From Sphingobium wenxiniae (GTDB taxonomy: Bacteria > Pseudomonadota > Alphaproteobacteria > Sphingomonadales > Sphingomonadaceae): a stretch of DNA of 58,026 nucleotides. The stretch covers positions 1-58,026 of the forward strand of contig NZ_VLKK01000016.1 of NCBI RefSeq assembly GCF_007830065.1, written 5' to 3'. This document shows, piece after piece, positions 26,725-36,054 of this stretch (its first letter is position 1; every line of letters starts with the position of its first letter). The position numbers and the translations under genes are program-made. A model generated the notes under the pieces. The model was not told where the DNA came from and ran no database searches. It was given only the letters and a program-made list of their open reading frames with translations.

Positions 26725-27462
26725 ATGACATCTGACGGTACAATGCGGCCACAAATCGGAACACCGCTGGGTCGCAAGGGCGAGCAGACGCGCCGACGAT
26801 TTCTGGATGCTGGGCGGCGTTTGCTTAGAACGCTGTCTCCCGTGGAACTTACTACGGCTTCGATCGCCAAGGAAGCCGGTGCGGCGCACACGACTTTCTA
26901 CATTTATTTCGAGGATGTAAGGGATTTTCTGCTGGCCCTTGCCGAGGTGGTCACCGAACGGATGGTGAAGGCCTTTGAAGCGTCCAGCTTCTTTCAAGAC
27001 CGGGCGAACATTGAAAGCGACGCCCGCGACTATATCATGTTGATGGCGGAGTTCTGGAGCCAGGAAGCTGCCATTCTGCACTATCGCGACATGGAAGCGG
27101 ATCTCGGCGATCCAGATTGCAAGGATCTCCGTCATGCATGGTCCGATACGGTGCTCGGCCGGTTGCGTCCTCTCTTCGTTGAGGCCCTGCGAGAGGTGGA
27201 GGCGTTGAGCGTTGCGGACGCCAATGCAGAAGCCACGGTAATTTTCGCTTCGATGGAGCGCTTGGTCGCCATCGATCAGCATGAAGAAATTCCAGATGAA
27301 CTCGTGGCGACGATCAGGGCAGGGCAAGTGCGGGTGCTTGCCTTTCTCCTTCAGCCGCGGGCCAGTTTGCTCGAGGGCGCGCACGGCAAAAAGTCCCCCG
27401 CGCGCGTTAAAACTCCCGATCAGAAAGACGGCGGCTCCGTAAGGAGCCGCCGCAAGATTTGA
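26725..27462 (+). CDS. TetR-family regulator
   Basis: A 245-residue TetR protein with helix-turn-helix LTTASIAKEAGAAHTTFYIY followed by FEDVRDFL (about 42-70) and an all-helical C-terminal domain. It is divergent from the CoA-transferase gene and converges with the TonB receptor gene, either of which it may control. The last codons lie inside a hairpin (27429-27452), so the basic C-terminus (GGSVRSRRKI) is partly dictated by the terminator. Confidence 0.85.
   Translation: MTSDGTMRPQIGTPLGRKGEQTRRRFLDAGRRLLRTLSPVELTTASIAKEAGAAHTTFYIYFEDVRDFLLALAEVVTERMVKAFEASSFFQDRANIESDARDYIMLMAEFWSQEAAILHYRDMEADLGDPDCKDLRHAWSDTVLGRLRPLFVEALREVEALSVADANAEATVIFASMERLVAIDQHEEIPDELVATIRAGQVRVLAFLLQPRASLLEGAHGKKSPARVKTPDQKDGGSVRSRRKI
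27429..27452. terminator. Hairpin overlapping the TetR C-terminal codons
   Basis: Perfect 10-bp arms CGGCGGCTCC (27429-27438) and GGAGCCGCCG (27443-27452) with a GTAA loop. Read on the minus strand the stem is followed by TCTTTCT, so it can end the TonB receptor transcript (stop 27475) as well as the TetR transcript. Confidence 0.7.
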
Positions 27463-27474
27463 ACCGGGGAGGGT

Positions 27475-29895
27475 TCAAAAGTTTATACGTATCTGGGCAC
27501 CGTACATGCGCGGTTCGGCGTAGAATACGGAGTCATAGCCTGACGAAATTGCAGAGTTGGATGCACCCGTCTTATAGACTTTTTTGAAAATGTTGCGGAC
27601 ATAGAAACCGAGGTCGATCTTCGAACCCAATATCTCACGCACGTCGAGGCGGCCGTTCACGGTCGTATATGGCTTTTGGCTGAGAATATAATTATTCTTG
27701 TCGTTGGTAAAATAGACCCGGCTGCTGTGATAGGCGTCCACGCTGAGAGCCAGCGTCCCCAATGTTTCAACCTCCTTTTCCGCGGTCATGCTGCCGCCAA
27801 AGGTCCATTCCGGCGCATATTGGAACGCGACTTCCTTTGGATTGAGCGGGAATGCGCTGGTGTTGATGAACGGCGTTCCCGCAAGTCCGTTGTCGAGATA
27901 TTCCTCTGCATTGTAGCTAACGAAACCCGTCAGCGTCAGGCCTCTTGTTGGCTCAACCGTTGCATCGAAATCGAAACCCCGAACACGCGCTGTTCCGGCG
28001 TTGACGATCAGCGTGCTGAGCGCGGGGTCAGTCAAAGGATCTCCGTCGCCATCCTGGTTCGCGGCCAAACCGTTGATGCCGCGCTGTGAGTTCTTGTATT
28101 TACCTGTGAAGATATCGAAGTTCACATTTCCGGGGACACCGCCGACGTTGAACTTCCACTTCGCTCCCGCTTCATAATCACGCACGGTTTCGGGACCATA
28201 AGACTGATAGGGCAGGAACAGACCGCCAAGCACTGGTGTGTTCACGCCACCGGCACGATAGCCTTTGCGTGCAGTCGCGTAGACAAACAGCTCGGGCGTG
28301 ACCTGATAGTTGACGCCGATGTTCCAGGTGGTTGCCGATGACGCGGCGGATGCTACCGTGCCCTTGACGATTGAAGTGGAGGTAACGCCGAATTGAGTCT
28401 TGGTAATATTCTGGCCGTTATAACAGCCGTCTTCCGTCAAAACCTCGCTGGAATCAGGGAGATAGGGGGCGTTGATCTGGTAGCCCGCGCTACACGCCGT
28501 GAGTTTGTCCTTGTTGTAGCGAATGCCCAAGTCAATCTTGAGCTTGGATGTCACGTCAAGCGTTACTTGGCCGAATGCTGATTTGCTGGTCGAGCGGCGA
28601 TAGGCAGAGATGCTGGTCGGCAGCGACACACCCGGTCGCTGGAAAGCGCCATAGGTCTGGAACTGGGGCCGACCTGGATGTACTTTCAAATAGAAGATAC
28701 CGGCGATAGCATGAACGCGATTATCAAAGAAATCGCCCTGGACCTGAAATTCCTCGCTGAACTGATGGATATTATTATCGGTGTTAACCGACGTCAGCAA
28801 CATTTCCGTCCCATCGGTGTCGGTCAGATTGCGATATTTGGAGAGCCGCTGTCCCAAGATATTCTTAAGCGTGATGTTGCCCAGATTCAGGGTCGTCGTG
28901 TTGGAGAGGCCGGTGACCAGAGTATTCGTATAGATCGGGAAATCACCAAAGCCCCGCCGAACGCCCAGCGTCTTCTGGCGCGCAGCCGCAAGATCGATGT
29001 CGCAACTTGCCGATGTTCCACAATCGAAAGCGGCCGGGAAAAGGCGCGCCGTACCGGTCGGATAAGTATTGCCGAAAATGGTGCCGTCGCCGTTGCGGTT
29101 CCATTTTACGGAATCGAAAACAGTGACATTCTTCAGCCCGTCAAACGGTTCGACAAGGAGCGACGCGCGATAATAATAGTCATTAAGATTGTCACGATCC
29201 TGGACGGTTCCGTCCGGAAGTGTAACCTTCGTATAGCCATCACGAATTTGCCGACGTCCGGCGATACGCAAGGCGATATGATCTTCCATTATGGGGAGGT
29301 TGAGGGCGCCTTCCACTTCCCTGTTGTCATAATTGCCGTAGCCGCCCATGAGATAGCCGCCCCAGGTATAGGTCGGCGCATTGGGATAGACGAGAACCGC
29401 GCCTGATGTGGAATTGCGTCCGAACAAAGTGCCTTGCGGACCTTTGAGAACCTGGACGGAGGCGAGATCGTAGACCGGCAGGATCGAAGCGAAATAGGGA
29501 AGCGGAACATCCGCGAAATAAGTCAACACAGGCTGGGCGGCATCGCCGACATTTGCGCGCGTCTGTCCACGTATCACGATCTGAGGATTGGTGGTGCCCC
29601 CGGATTTTCCAAAGATAAGACCCGGCGTCGATTGGGTAAGCTGGTCCATCGACGTGATCGATTTTTTGGCGAGTGTTTCTGAGGAAAAGGCGGAAACGGC
29701 GATCGGAACACGCGAAAGCGCCTCTTCCTTGCGACGCGCCGTGACGACGATGTCCTGAACGCCGAGATTTTCGGCGGCTTGATCAGCGCTTGCGTGCGTT
29801 TTCGTGTCGGCGTTACCCGTTTGGGCAAAAGCCGTTGTGCCGTGAAGCGCCAAAGTGGCGCAGCCGGACAGCAATATGCATCTGACTAAAGTCAT
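27475..29895 (-). CDS. TonB-dependent outer-membrane receptor
   Basis: An 806-residue receptor with signal peptide (about 1-24, ending TAFA), TonB-box-like segment DIVVTARRK (48-56), plug domain (RVPIAVSAFSSETLAKKSIT; GPQGTLFGRNSTSGAV) and a long beta-barrel ending in aromatic Phe (YGAQIRINF). Sphingomonads use such receptors to take up aromatic, terpenoid and steroid-like substrates as well as siderophores. Start ATG 29895 with AGGAGGGG seven bases upstream. Its place inside the catabolic island makes substrate uptake more likely than iron uptake. Confidence 0.9.
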   Translation of the reverse strand: MTLVRCILLSGCATLALHGTTAFAQTGNADTKTHASADQAAENLGVQDIVVTARRKEEALSRVPIAVSAFSSETLAKKSITSMDQLTQSTPGLIFGKSGGTTNPQIVIRGQTRANVGDAAQPVLTYFADVPLPYFASILPVYDLASVQVLKGPQGTLFGRNSTSGAVLVYPNAPTYTWGGYLMGGYGNYDNREVEGALNLPIMEDHIALRIAGRRQIRDGYTKVTLPDGTVQDRDNLNDYYYRASLLVEPFDGLKNVTVFDSVKWNRNGDGTIFGNTYPTGTARLFPAAFDCGTSASCDIDLAAARQKTLGVRRGFGDFPIYTNTLVTGLSNTTTLNLGNITLKNILGQRLSKYRNLTDTDGTEMLLTSVNTDNNIHQFSEEFQVQGDFFDNRVHAIAGIFYLKVHPGRPQFQTYGAFQRPGVSLPTSISAYRRSTSKSAFGQVTLDVTSKLKIDLGIRYNKDKLTACSAGYQINAPYLPDSSEVLTEDGCYNGQNITKTQFGVTSTSIVKGTVASAASSATTWNIGVNYQVTPELFVYATARKGYRAGGVNTPVLGGLFLPYQSYGPETVRDYEAGAKWKFNVGGVPGNVNFDIFTGKYKNSQRGINGLAANQDGDGDPLTDPALSTLIVNAGTARVRGFDFDATVEPTRGLTLTGFVSYNAEEYLDNGLAGTPFINTSAFPLNPKEVAFQYAPEWTFGGSMTAEKEVETLGTLALSVDAYHSSRVYFTNDKNNYILSQKPYTTVNGRLDVREILGSKIDLGFYVRNIFKKVYKTGASNSAISSGYDSVFYAEPRMYGAQIRINF

Positions 29896-30021
29896 GATTT
29901 TTCCCCTCCTAGAACTTTTTCTTGAACGCTTTTGAGCGCGCTTGCTTTATGAGGGTTCTTCGCTTTTTTATGAAGGAGTTTTTCTTTTGGGTGGGCGGCC
30001 AGCGCATATGTGCTGGTGTTT

Positions 30022-30043
30022 GGCCATGCATCTTTGCATGGCC
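30022..30043. terminator. Hairpin between thiolase operon and TonB receptor
   Basis: Perfect 9-bp arms GGCCATGCA (30022-30030) and TGCATGGCC (30035-30043), loop TCTT. It lies downstream of the minus-strand ADH-SDR-cupin-thiolase operon. No U-tract is seen. Confidence 0.5.
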
Positions 30044-30136
30044 CTTGCCGTCACCGACATCCCTGCCAGGCCACCGCTAACAATGGAGAGCGCGCACGCG
30101 TTTCCGCTGTCAGCGTTGGTTTCCACAGCGTGAATC

Positions 30137-31318
30137 TTAGGCGACCTCGAACAGCGCCGCCGCTCCCAGGCCGCCGCCGACGCACATCGTCACAACGACG
30201 CGCTTGGCACCGCGCCGCTTGCCTTCAATGAGCGCGTGACCTGTCATGCGCGAGCCGCTCATACCCCAGGGGTGCCCAATGGAAATGGCGCCGCCGTTTA
30301 CATTCAGTCGTTCGAGCGGGATGCCGAGTTTTTCATAACAATAGATTACCTGGACCGCAAAGGCCTCGTTCAGCTCCCACAGATCGATGTCCTCGACGGT
30401 GAGCCCGTGCTTCTTCAACAGTTTCGGGATGGCGAAGATGGGTCCGATGCCCATCTCGTCCGGTTCGCAACCGACAACCTCGAATCCACGATAGATGCCG
30501 AGTGGCTCGAGGCCACGCTGCTCGGCGATGCGCGAACTGGTTATCACACAGGCCGACGCTCCGTCAGAAATCTGGCTCGCATTGCCTGCCGTGATCGAAC
30601 CATCCGCGTTAACTGTGCGCAGCTTGGCGAGGCCCTCCGCGGTAGTGTCGATGCGGTTGCACTCATCGACGGACAGGGTGAGGCTCTCGCTCCCCACGAT
30701 TTCGCCAGCCTTGTCGAGTACATCTCGTACGGTGGCGATGGGTACGATCTCATCGTCGAAGCGGCCAGCGGCCTGGGCTGCTGCTGTCCGTTCCTGGCTA
30801 AGCAGGGAATATTCGTCCTGTCGCTCGCGTGAGATGCCGTAACGTTTTGCCACCACCTCTGCCGTCTCGATCATCCCCCAATAGATCGCGGGATAATGTT
30901 CCGCGACCCAGGGATCCCTGTTCCGGTAGCGGTTGCGATGCTTATTTTGCACCATCGAGCACTGCTCGAGTCCACCCGCGACAAAAATTGCGTCGCCATC
31001 CGACCGGATGCGATGCGCGGCAAAGCAGATGGTAGTGAGACCCGACGAACATTTTCGATCGATCGTTGTCCCTGGAACCGTCACCGGCAGGCCTGCTCGC
31101 AGGGCCGACTGGCGCGCGACATTGCTGGACGTGGTTGCCTCCTGCGCGGCGCAGCCCATCAGCACATCGTCAATCTCGCCGGGCGCAAAGCCGCTGCGCG
31201 CCACGGCAGCTGCGATGGCATGACCTCCCAATGTCGCACCCGGCGTAGCGTTTAACGATCCGCGATAAGATTTGCCGATTGGCGTGCGCGCGGTCGAGAC
31301 GATTACAGCGTCCACCAT
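30137..31318 (-). CDS. Thiolase (acetyl-CoA acetyltransferase family)
   Basis: A 393-residue thiolase with nucleophile Cys90 (DRKCSSGL), NEAFA near 317, His349 (GHPWGMSG) and second Cys379 (MCVGGGLG): a complete catalytic set. It cleaves a beta-ketoacyl-CoA with CoA. It is the last gene of the ADH-SDR-cupin-thiolase operon, 18 bp after the cupin. A close relative is encoded at 47642-48820, so the island has two thiolases for different chain or ring stages. Confidence 0.91.
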   Translation of the reverse strand: MVDAVIVSTARTPIGKSYRGSLNATPGATLGGHAIAAAVARSGFAPGEIDDVLMGCAAQEATTSSNVARQSALRAGLPVTVPGTTIDRKCSSGLTTICFAAHRIRSDGDAIFVAGGLEQCSMVQNKHRNRYRNRDPWVAEHYPAIYWGMIETAEVVAKRYGISRERQDEYSLLSQERTAAAQAAGRFDDEIVPIATVRDVLDKAGEIVGSESLTLSVDECNRIDTTAEGLAKLRTVNADGSITAGNASQISDGASACVITSSRIAEQRGLEPLGIYRGFEVVGCEPDEMGIGPIFAIPKLLKKHGLTVEDIDLWELNEAFAVQVIYCYEKLGIPLERLNVNGGAISIGHPWGMSGSRMTGHALIEGKRRGAKRVVVTMCVGGGLGAAALFEVA

Positions 31319-31336
31319 CTCACTATTCTCCGGAAT

Positions 31337-31852
31337 TCAGCGAATAAACTGGCGCACATAGTCCGCGCCAAGGCCACATTCGCGATAATGCTGATCGCAC
31401 ACGTCAATCAGCGAAAGGACGTTTTGCGCGCCGATGATATTGTCGTTCTCGTCATAGATTTGATAACCGCCCATCCAGACAAAAAAGCCAACCATGGTTG
31501 CTTCGTCGACGACAAGCGTGTGCACCTCTCCTGGCGTCTCGAACACGAAGGATCCGGGCTTTGCCACCCAGTCATGCTCCTTGTACCGCCAGGTTCCTTC
31601 GATTGTATAGGCATAGACGGGCGAACCATGGAGGTGACGGCCGAGGACGCCGGGCTTGCGATAGCGATTCAGGTTCACGATGACGCCGGTGAGCGTGTCG
31701 AACAGGCGCGGCAGGAATTCACCGCCGCCGGGACGCGGTACCCATGCACGAGGATCCTCGGGCAGGTCGTTTACCAATTCCGGTGCCATATATTCATGGC
31801 TCACGCCCGGCATCGCATATAAGGGACGGGGGCCGATCATTGATGTGGTCAT
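31337..31852 (-). CDS. Cupin protein resembling 2,4'-dihydroxyacetophenone dioxygenase
   Basis: A 171-residue single-domain cupin. His73 and His75 (GRHLHGSPV) and His111 (PGEVHTLVV) are at the positions expected for metal ligands, and the stretch EGTWRYKEHDWVAKPGSFVF resembles the DAD/ChrR-type cupins that cleave a C-C bond next to a ketone. I chose ATG 31852; the longer frame has an unconserved leader. It lies 35 bp after the SDR and 18 bp before the thiolase, so it likely acts on a pathway intermediate. The exact reaction is not known. Confidence 0.72.
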   Translation of the reverse strand: MTTSMIGPRPLYAMPGVSHEYMAPELVNDLPEDPRAWVPRPGGGEFLPRLFDTLTGVIVNLNRYRKPGVLGRHLHGSPVYAYTIEGTWRYKEHDWVAKPGSFVFETPGEVHTLVVDEATMVGFFVWMGGYQIYDENDNIIGAQNVLSLIDVCDQHYRECGLGADYVRQFIR

Positions 31853-31887
31853 CGCATTCCTCCTAAAACTTCCATTACATAGCGGAA

Positions 31888-32619
31888 TCACACCGCGAGA
31901 TAACCGCCGTCGACGGGGAGAATTACACCCGTAACCCATGCCGCGTCAGGCGATGCAAGGAACAGCACCGGGCCTGCAAGATGGTGCGGCTCGCCCCACC
32001 GTCCCATGGGCGTGCGCTTCTCGATCCGCTCGAAGAACTCCGGGTTGCTCGCGGCGTCGGCGGCCATGGCAGTGAGAATCCAGCCCGGTGCCACGGCATT
32101 GACGCGGATATTTTTCGCCGCCCAGGCAATAGCCATACTCTTGGTTGCTTGCGCGACCGCGCCTTTACTTGCCGCATAGCCGGGCGCGGTGGGCGTGCCC
32201 AGAAAGCTGTTCATGGATGCCGTGTTGACGATCGCGCCCGCTCCGCTTGCTTCCAATTGGGGCAGAAAGGCGGTGCACATGCGCAGCGTGCCCAGCATGT
32301 TCACGTCATAATTTTTCTGAAATGCCTCGGGTGTAAAGCCGTTGCCATGCCGCGTCACGATCCCGGCGCAATTCACCAAGACATCCAGCTTCGGCGTCGC
32401 CGCCGCCAGTGCTGTGGCGGCGGCTTCGTCCGTCACGTCCAATTCTACGATACGGATATTCGAAAAATCAGGATCATTGCGCCGCGCAGCCAGTTCCTCC
32501 TTGCCCCAGCCGGCGGCAATGACGTCCGCCCCTGCCGAGGCAAAGGCTATCGCGATCGCGCCGCCGATGCCGCCGGTGCCGCCTGTTACCAGGACGGTCT
32601 TGTTGGTGAAGTCACGCAT
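31888..32619 (-). CDS. Short-chain dehydrogenase/reductase (classical)
   Basis: A 243-residue classical SDR with TGGTGGIG cofactor loop (12-19), NCAG (83-86) and the full catalytic triad Ser135, Tyr148, Lys152 (YAASK). It probably oxidises a hydroxyl to a ketone or the reverse with NAD(P). It overlaps the end of the upstream GldA-type dehydrogenase gene by eight bases, so the two are coupled. Candidate 3-hydroxyacyl-CoA or alicyclic alcohol dehydrogenase. Confidence 0.88.
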   Translation of the reverse strand: MRDFTNKTVLVTGGTGGIGGAIAIAFASAGADVIAAGWGKEELAARRNDPDFSNIRIVELDVTDEAAATALAAATPKLDVLVNCAGIVTRHGNGFTPEAFQKNYDVNMLGTLRMCTAFLPQLEASGAGAIVNTASMNSFLGTPTAPGYAASKGAVAQATKSMAIAWAAKNIRVNAVAPGWILTAMAADAASNPEFFERIEKRTPMGRWGEPHHLAGPVLFLASPDAAWVTGVILPVDGGYLAV

Positions 32620-33736
32620 GGATCGCGTCTCCTGCTATCGGTGCAAACCGTGCTTCAACATTCTGCATGGCGGCGACAATCTCGTCTGCCGTATAGGGGA
32701 CGACAAGATATGCACCTGCCGGAGCCTGGGTCACATTCGCGGCGACATGAACCAGCGTTTTCCGTTCGATGGCGTCAAGTCCCAGCTCGATCAGGCTGCG
32801 GGGAAGGCCGATCCGCCTGTAAAAGTCGATCAGATCATCAATCATCGCTTCGGCGCGTCCCTCCGCGACAAGTTGGACCAGGAGGCCATAAGCGACGTGG
32901 AAGCCGTGAGGCGCCCGATCCACCACGGCGGTTCGGACCAGACCGCGCGTCATTGCGTGCGCCAAACCGAGGCCCATATTCTCGAAGCTTAGTCCTGCCA
33001 TCAGAATATTGGCCTCGATCACGGCCTCCAGTGCATCTGTCGGCTCGCCTGTGCCCGCCGCTGCCATTGCCGCTTCGCCATGTTCGCGAATCGTGCTGTA
33101 ACAACCATCGGCAATATAGCCGGCGGTTCGCAGTTGGCGCGTGAAATGGGCCGTCAGTCCGCCGTCGCGCAGAGACGCTTCCGCTTCGAACTTCTTGGCC
33201 ACCGCGTCGCCAATCCCGGCGAGAAGGAAGCGTGCAGGGGCTCCGGCGATCAGTCGTGTATCAACAATCACAGCTTCCGGATTGCGGCTGTGCGTCTCGA
33301 TAGCGACAACCCGATGATGATCGTCATAGGCCGCCAAGCCCATGGAAATCGGACTGTCATTCGACGCGACGGTCGGAACCGTCACGAAATTAAGGTCCGC
33401 CCGAATAGCAGCGCCTTTGGCTGCGTCGAGCGCCTTGCCGCCGCCCATGCCGACGACAAGATCGACCGCTTCCAATCGCATGGTATCCGCAAGATCGATC
33501 ATGGCCGGAAGTGTCACTTCTCCGCTGAAGGGGAGAATGAGATGGGGCCTTTCCCCGAAAAGCTTGGCGAGGCGTGTGCCGGTCAAAGCGAGCACATCGG
33601 CATCGACGACGATCGCGGGTTTGCGCGCGAGCGGTGCGCAAATGCCGGGCAGACGATCCAGCGCATCTGGCCCCTGGTAATAGCGGGGTGTGCTGGCGAA
33701 CAGACGGACACCGGGCGCAAACGGCTTGCTATCCAT
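32612..33736 (-). CDS. Iron-containing/GldA-type alcohol dehydrogenase
   Basis: A 374-residue protein of the glycerol dehydrogenase-like branch of metal-dependent alcohol dehydrogenases: GMGGGKALDAAKGAA (NAD site), GIGDAVAKKFEAEA, and metal-site His residues in GLGLAHAMTRG and APHGFHVAYG. I chose ATG 33736 (GGAGG seven bases upstream). It heads the ADH-SDR-cupin-thiolase operon. The substrate is likely a hydroxylated intermediate rather than glycerol, judged only from context. A perfect 15-bp palindrome sits 24 bp upstream. Confidence 0.85.
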   Translation of the reverse strand: MDSKPFAPGVRLFASTPRYYQGPDALDRLPGICAPLARKPAIVVDADVLALTGTRLAKLFGERPHLILPFSGEVTLPAMIDLADTMRLEAVDLVVGMGGGKALDAAKGAAIRADLNFVTVPTVASNDSPISMGLAAYDDHHRVVAIETHSRNPEAVIVDTRLIAGAPARFLLAGIGDAVAKKFEAEASLRDGGLTAHFTRQLRTAGYIADGCYSTIREHGEAAMAAAGTGEPTDALEAVIEANILMAGLSFENMGLGLAHAMTRGLVRTAVVDRAPHGFHVAYGLLVQLVAEGRAEAMIDDLIDFYRRIGLPRSLIELGLDAIERKTLVHVAANVTQAPAGAYLVVPYTADEIVAAMQNVEARFAPIAGDAIHA

Positions 33737-33759
33737 GGGCGTTCCTCCCAAAAGGAAAT

Positions 33760-33774
33760 TAATAGAATCTATTA
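33760..33774. promoter_or_regulatory. 15-bp palindrome upstream of the ADH operon
   Basis: TAATAG-AAT-CTATTA, a perfect palindrome 24 bp from the ADH start and 127 bp from the divergent acyl-CoA dehydrogenase. The reverse complement of 33759-33775 matches CTAAGAGAAATTATTAG at 37750-37766 at about 13 of 17 positions. Candidate operator. Confidence 0.45.
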
Positions 33775-33900
33775 GGTGGATAAAGCTGTGAGCGACGATT
33801 GTCACGGACCAACGGAGGCGACATCATCTCGACGCCTATGTGATGGTTCGGCTGATTGAGGGTCCGTCGCTTGATGGATTGCAGGATAGGAGAGGCACGC

Positions 33901-35034
33901 ATGGATTTCACCCTGAACGACGAACAACAGTTGCTGAAGGATAGCGTCGACCGTTTTATCGAAAAGGAATATGATTTTGAGAGCCGGCGTCGGCTAGTGG
34001 CTGGAACTGGCCTGAGCGAGGCACATTGGGCTTTGTTCGCGGAGATGGGCTGGTTAATGGCGGGGCTGCCCGAAGATCATGGTGGCATCGGCGGCGGCAT
34101 CATGGAAAACGCCATCATATGCGAGGCCTTTGGGAAGGGACTGGTATTGGAGCCGTTTCTCCCGATAGCTGTGCTGGCAGCTCAAGTTCTGATAGCGGCC
34201 AACGGCCGCCACGCGCACGAACTCTTGCCAAAGCTGGCCGCTGGCGATGCGCGTCCTGTGCTCGCTCATGCCGAGGCAGATGCTTTCGGGGAACTGGCTT
34301 GGGTGGAAACGCGGGCCGAACGCAGGGGCAGTTGCTGGGCAATTAATGGCCGCAAGATGCTGGTCGCCGGCGCGCCTTTTGCTAGCCATTTCCTCGTGTC
34401 GGCCCGCGTATCGGGTTTGCCGGGTGACGAGGAGGGGCTTTGCCTGTTCGTTCTTTCTCCCGCTGCACAGGGCATAAAGCGCACAGACGTGCGATTGTCG
34501 GATAACAGCTGGGCCTCTGAACTGGTGCTGACGGACGTCACCGTCGAGGCCGATGCGCTCATGGGCCGGGAAGGGGAAGCGTTTCCCATACTCGCCCAGG
34601 CCTATGCTCACGCTACGATCGGCTTGGCCGCGGAGGCGGTGGGGGCGATGGAGCGGCTCTTGTGGATAACCCGCGATTATCTCAACACACGCGTTCAGTT
34701 CGGCAAACCTATCGGGAACTTCCAGGCGCTCCAGCATCGCATGGCGGATATGCTGATAGAGGTCGAAATGTCCCGGTCTCAGCTATTTCGCGCGATGGCG
34801 CACTTGTCGGCCGTCTCGTCCGAGCGGGATCAGGCGATCTCTTCCCTGAAGGTTCAGATCGGGCGCAGCGCCAAGTTCGTTGGCGGCAATGCGATCCAGC
34901 TACACGGTGGCATTGGCATCACAGAGGAATATTCTGTCGGCCATTATTTCAAACGGCTGACTATGATCGACAATGCTTTCGGGACTGTCGGCGTTCACCT
35001 CGACCGTATGGCAAAGCTGAAGCGGGCAGCTTAA
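33901..35034 (+). CDS. Acyl-CoA dehydrogenase, PimD-like (small-subunit type)
   Basis: A 377-residue acyl-CoA dehydrogenase resembling pimeloyl-CoA dehydrogenase small subunits (MDFTLNDEQQLLKDSVDRFI; EAFGKGLVLEPFLPIAVLAA). FAD-contact segments RVQFGKP (264-270) and QLHGGIGITEEY are present. The C-terminal base position reads AFGTVGVHL, with no Glu, and no Glu is seen at the alternative helix-G position, so it probably acts as the partner of another subunit. The PimC-like protein at 41100-42293 is a candidate partner. ATG 33901 has AGGAGAGG upstream. Divergent from the ADH operon. Confidence 0.84.
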   Translation: MDFTLNDEQQLLKDSVDRFIEKEYDFESRRRLVAGTGLSEAHWALFAEMGWLMAGLPEDHGGIGGGIMENAIICEAFGKGLVLEPFLPIAVLAAQVLIAANGRHAHELLPKLAAGDARPVLAHAEADAFGELAWVETRAERRGSCWAINGRKMLVAGAPFASHFLVSARVSGLPGDEEGLCLFVLSPAAQGIKRTDVRLSDNSWASELVLTDVTVEADALMGREGEAFPILAQAYAHATIGLAAEAVGAMERLLWITRDYLNTRVQFGKPIGNFQALQHRMADMLIEVEMSRSQLFRAMAHLSAVSSERDQAISSLKVQIGRSAKFVGGNAIQLHGGIGITEEYSVGHYFKRLTMIDNAFGTVGVHLDRMAKLKRAA

Positions 35035-35084
35035 TTGATGCTAACCGCTGGCCCTTGCCCCAGGGCGGTGGCCTACATGATTTG

Positions 35085-35843
35085 TCATGCGGGGGAATTT
35101 TCTGGGTCGGGCTGGTTTTTGGTGAGCCAGCGCCGATGCTCTGTCTGGACGCATGCGATGACCTCGGGGCGTGCTTCGGTCGCTATTGCTGCATGGGTCA
35201 TGTCGATACATTCCAGGAGGACGACTTCCCGGGAGCGTATCCAGCGATAATAGTTGGATGTTCGCGCATGATGCTCGATGAGGGCGGCCATCATCTGGCG
35301 CGTCTGGACCAGCACCCGGCTGATCACGAGATCTTCGGGAAGATGGGGGACCACGCGCGTGATCCGCAGCAATATGTCGGTGGTCACATTGTCGCCGGCA
35401 TGGATCAGCGGGTGCCTGACGGCCTCGCGTCCAAACGCATGTTGCAGGGCCAATTGGGTACAGAAGCATGCGTAGACGCAGGCCCCTGTCGAATCCACCT
35501 GCTCTGCATAAGGCAGGTATAAAAGCTCCAGCAGCACGCGCGGGTCGTCAGCAAGATTACGGTCTTGCGCGCGCGCGAGCAGGGCGCTGCGCCGCCGCTC
35601 TACCTGAGCCACCCTGGTGGCCAATATCGCATTGACGAAATCCGCTTTCGACTGAAAATGATATTGGACCGCAAAGCGATTGGCCTGCCCTGCCTCCGCC
35701 GCGATGCGATGGAGCGCGACGCCGTCCAGTCCCGACGTTCCCATCATGACTTCACCGACCGATAGCAATCTGCGTTTGGTCTGGGACAGGTTCAGGCCAT
35801 GGCCCAACAGTTCAAGCTCAAGACCATCTGTCAGATGAAACAT
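35085..35843 (-). CDS. TetR-family regulator
   Basis: A 252-residue TetR protein; helix-turn-helix VALHRIAAEAGQANRFAVQY followed by HFQSKADFVNAI (about 42-74). Start ATG 35843; TTG 35846 would add one residue. It converges with the acyl-CoA dehydrogenase gene (50 bp between stops). It may bind the palindromes at 33760 and 37750, but that is only a positional guess. The cysteine-rich stretch TGACVYACFCTQ could be redox or ligand related. Confidence 0.82.
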   Translation of the reverse strand: MFHLTDGLELELLGHGLNLSQTKRRLLSVGEVMMGTSGLDGVALHRIAAEAGQANRFAVQYHFQSKADFVNAILATRVAQVERRRSALLARAQDRNLADDPRVLLELLYLPYAEQVDSTGACVYACFCTQLALQHAFGREAVRHPLIHAGDNVTTDILLRITRVVPHLPEDLVISRVLVQTRQMMAALIEHHARTSNYYRWIRSREVVLLECIDMTHAAIATEARPEVIACVQTEHRRWLTKNQPDPENSPA

Positions 35844-36054
35844 CAACGACCCCGCAAGGGTTTAAGCAGCCCATCCGGCAAGCAAGCCGCCGGAAACTTC
35901 AGCGCAGCACCCTTCAACCCTGTGGTTCGGGACCCTGACAGCCGCTAAAAGGGCAAGGCAATTTCAGCCGCATTGTCAAGCCCGCCAACATCCAGCCCGT
36001 CCTCATTGCTCCAACTCCGCGACACCAATGCTGCCGCACGCGCAGACGCCGCAA

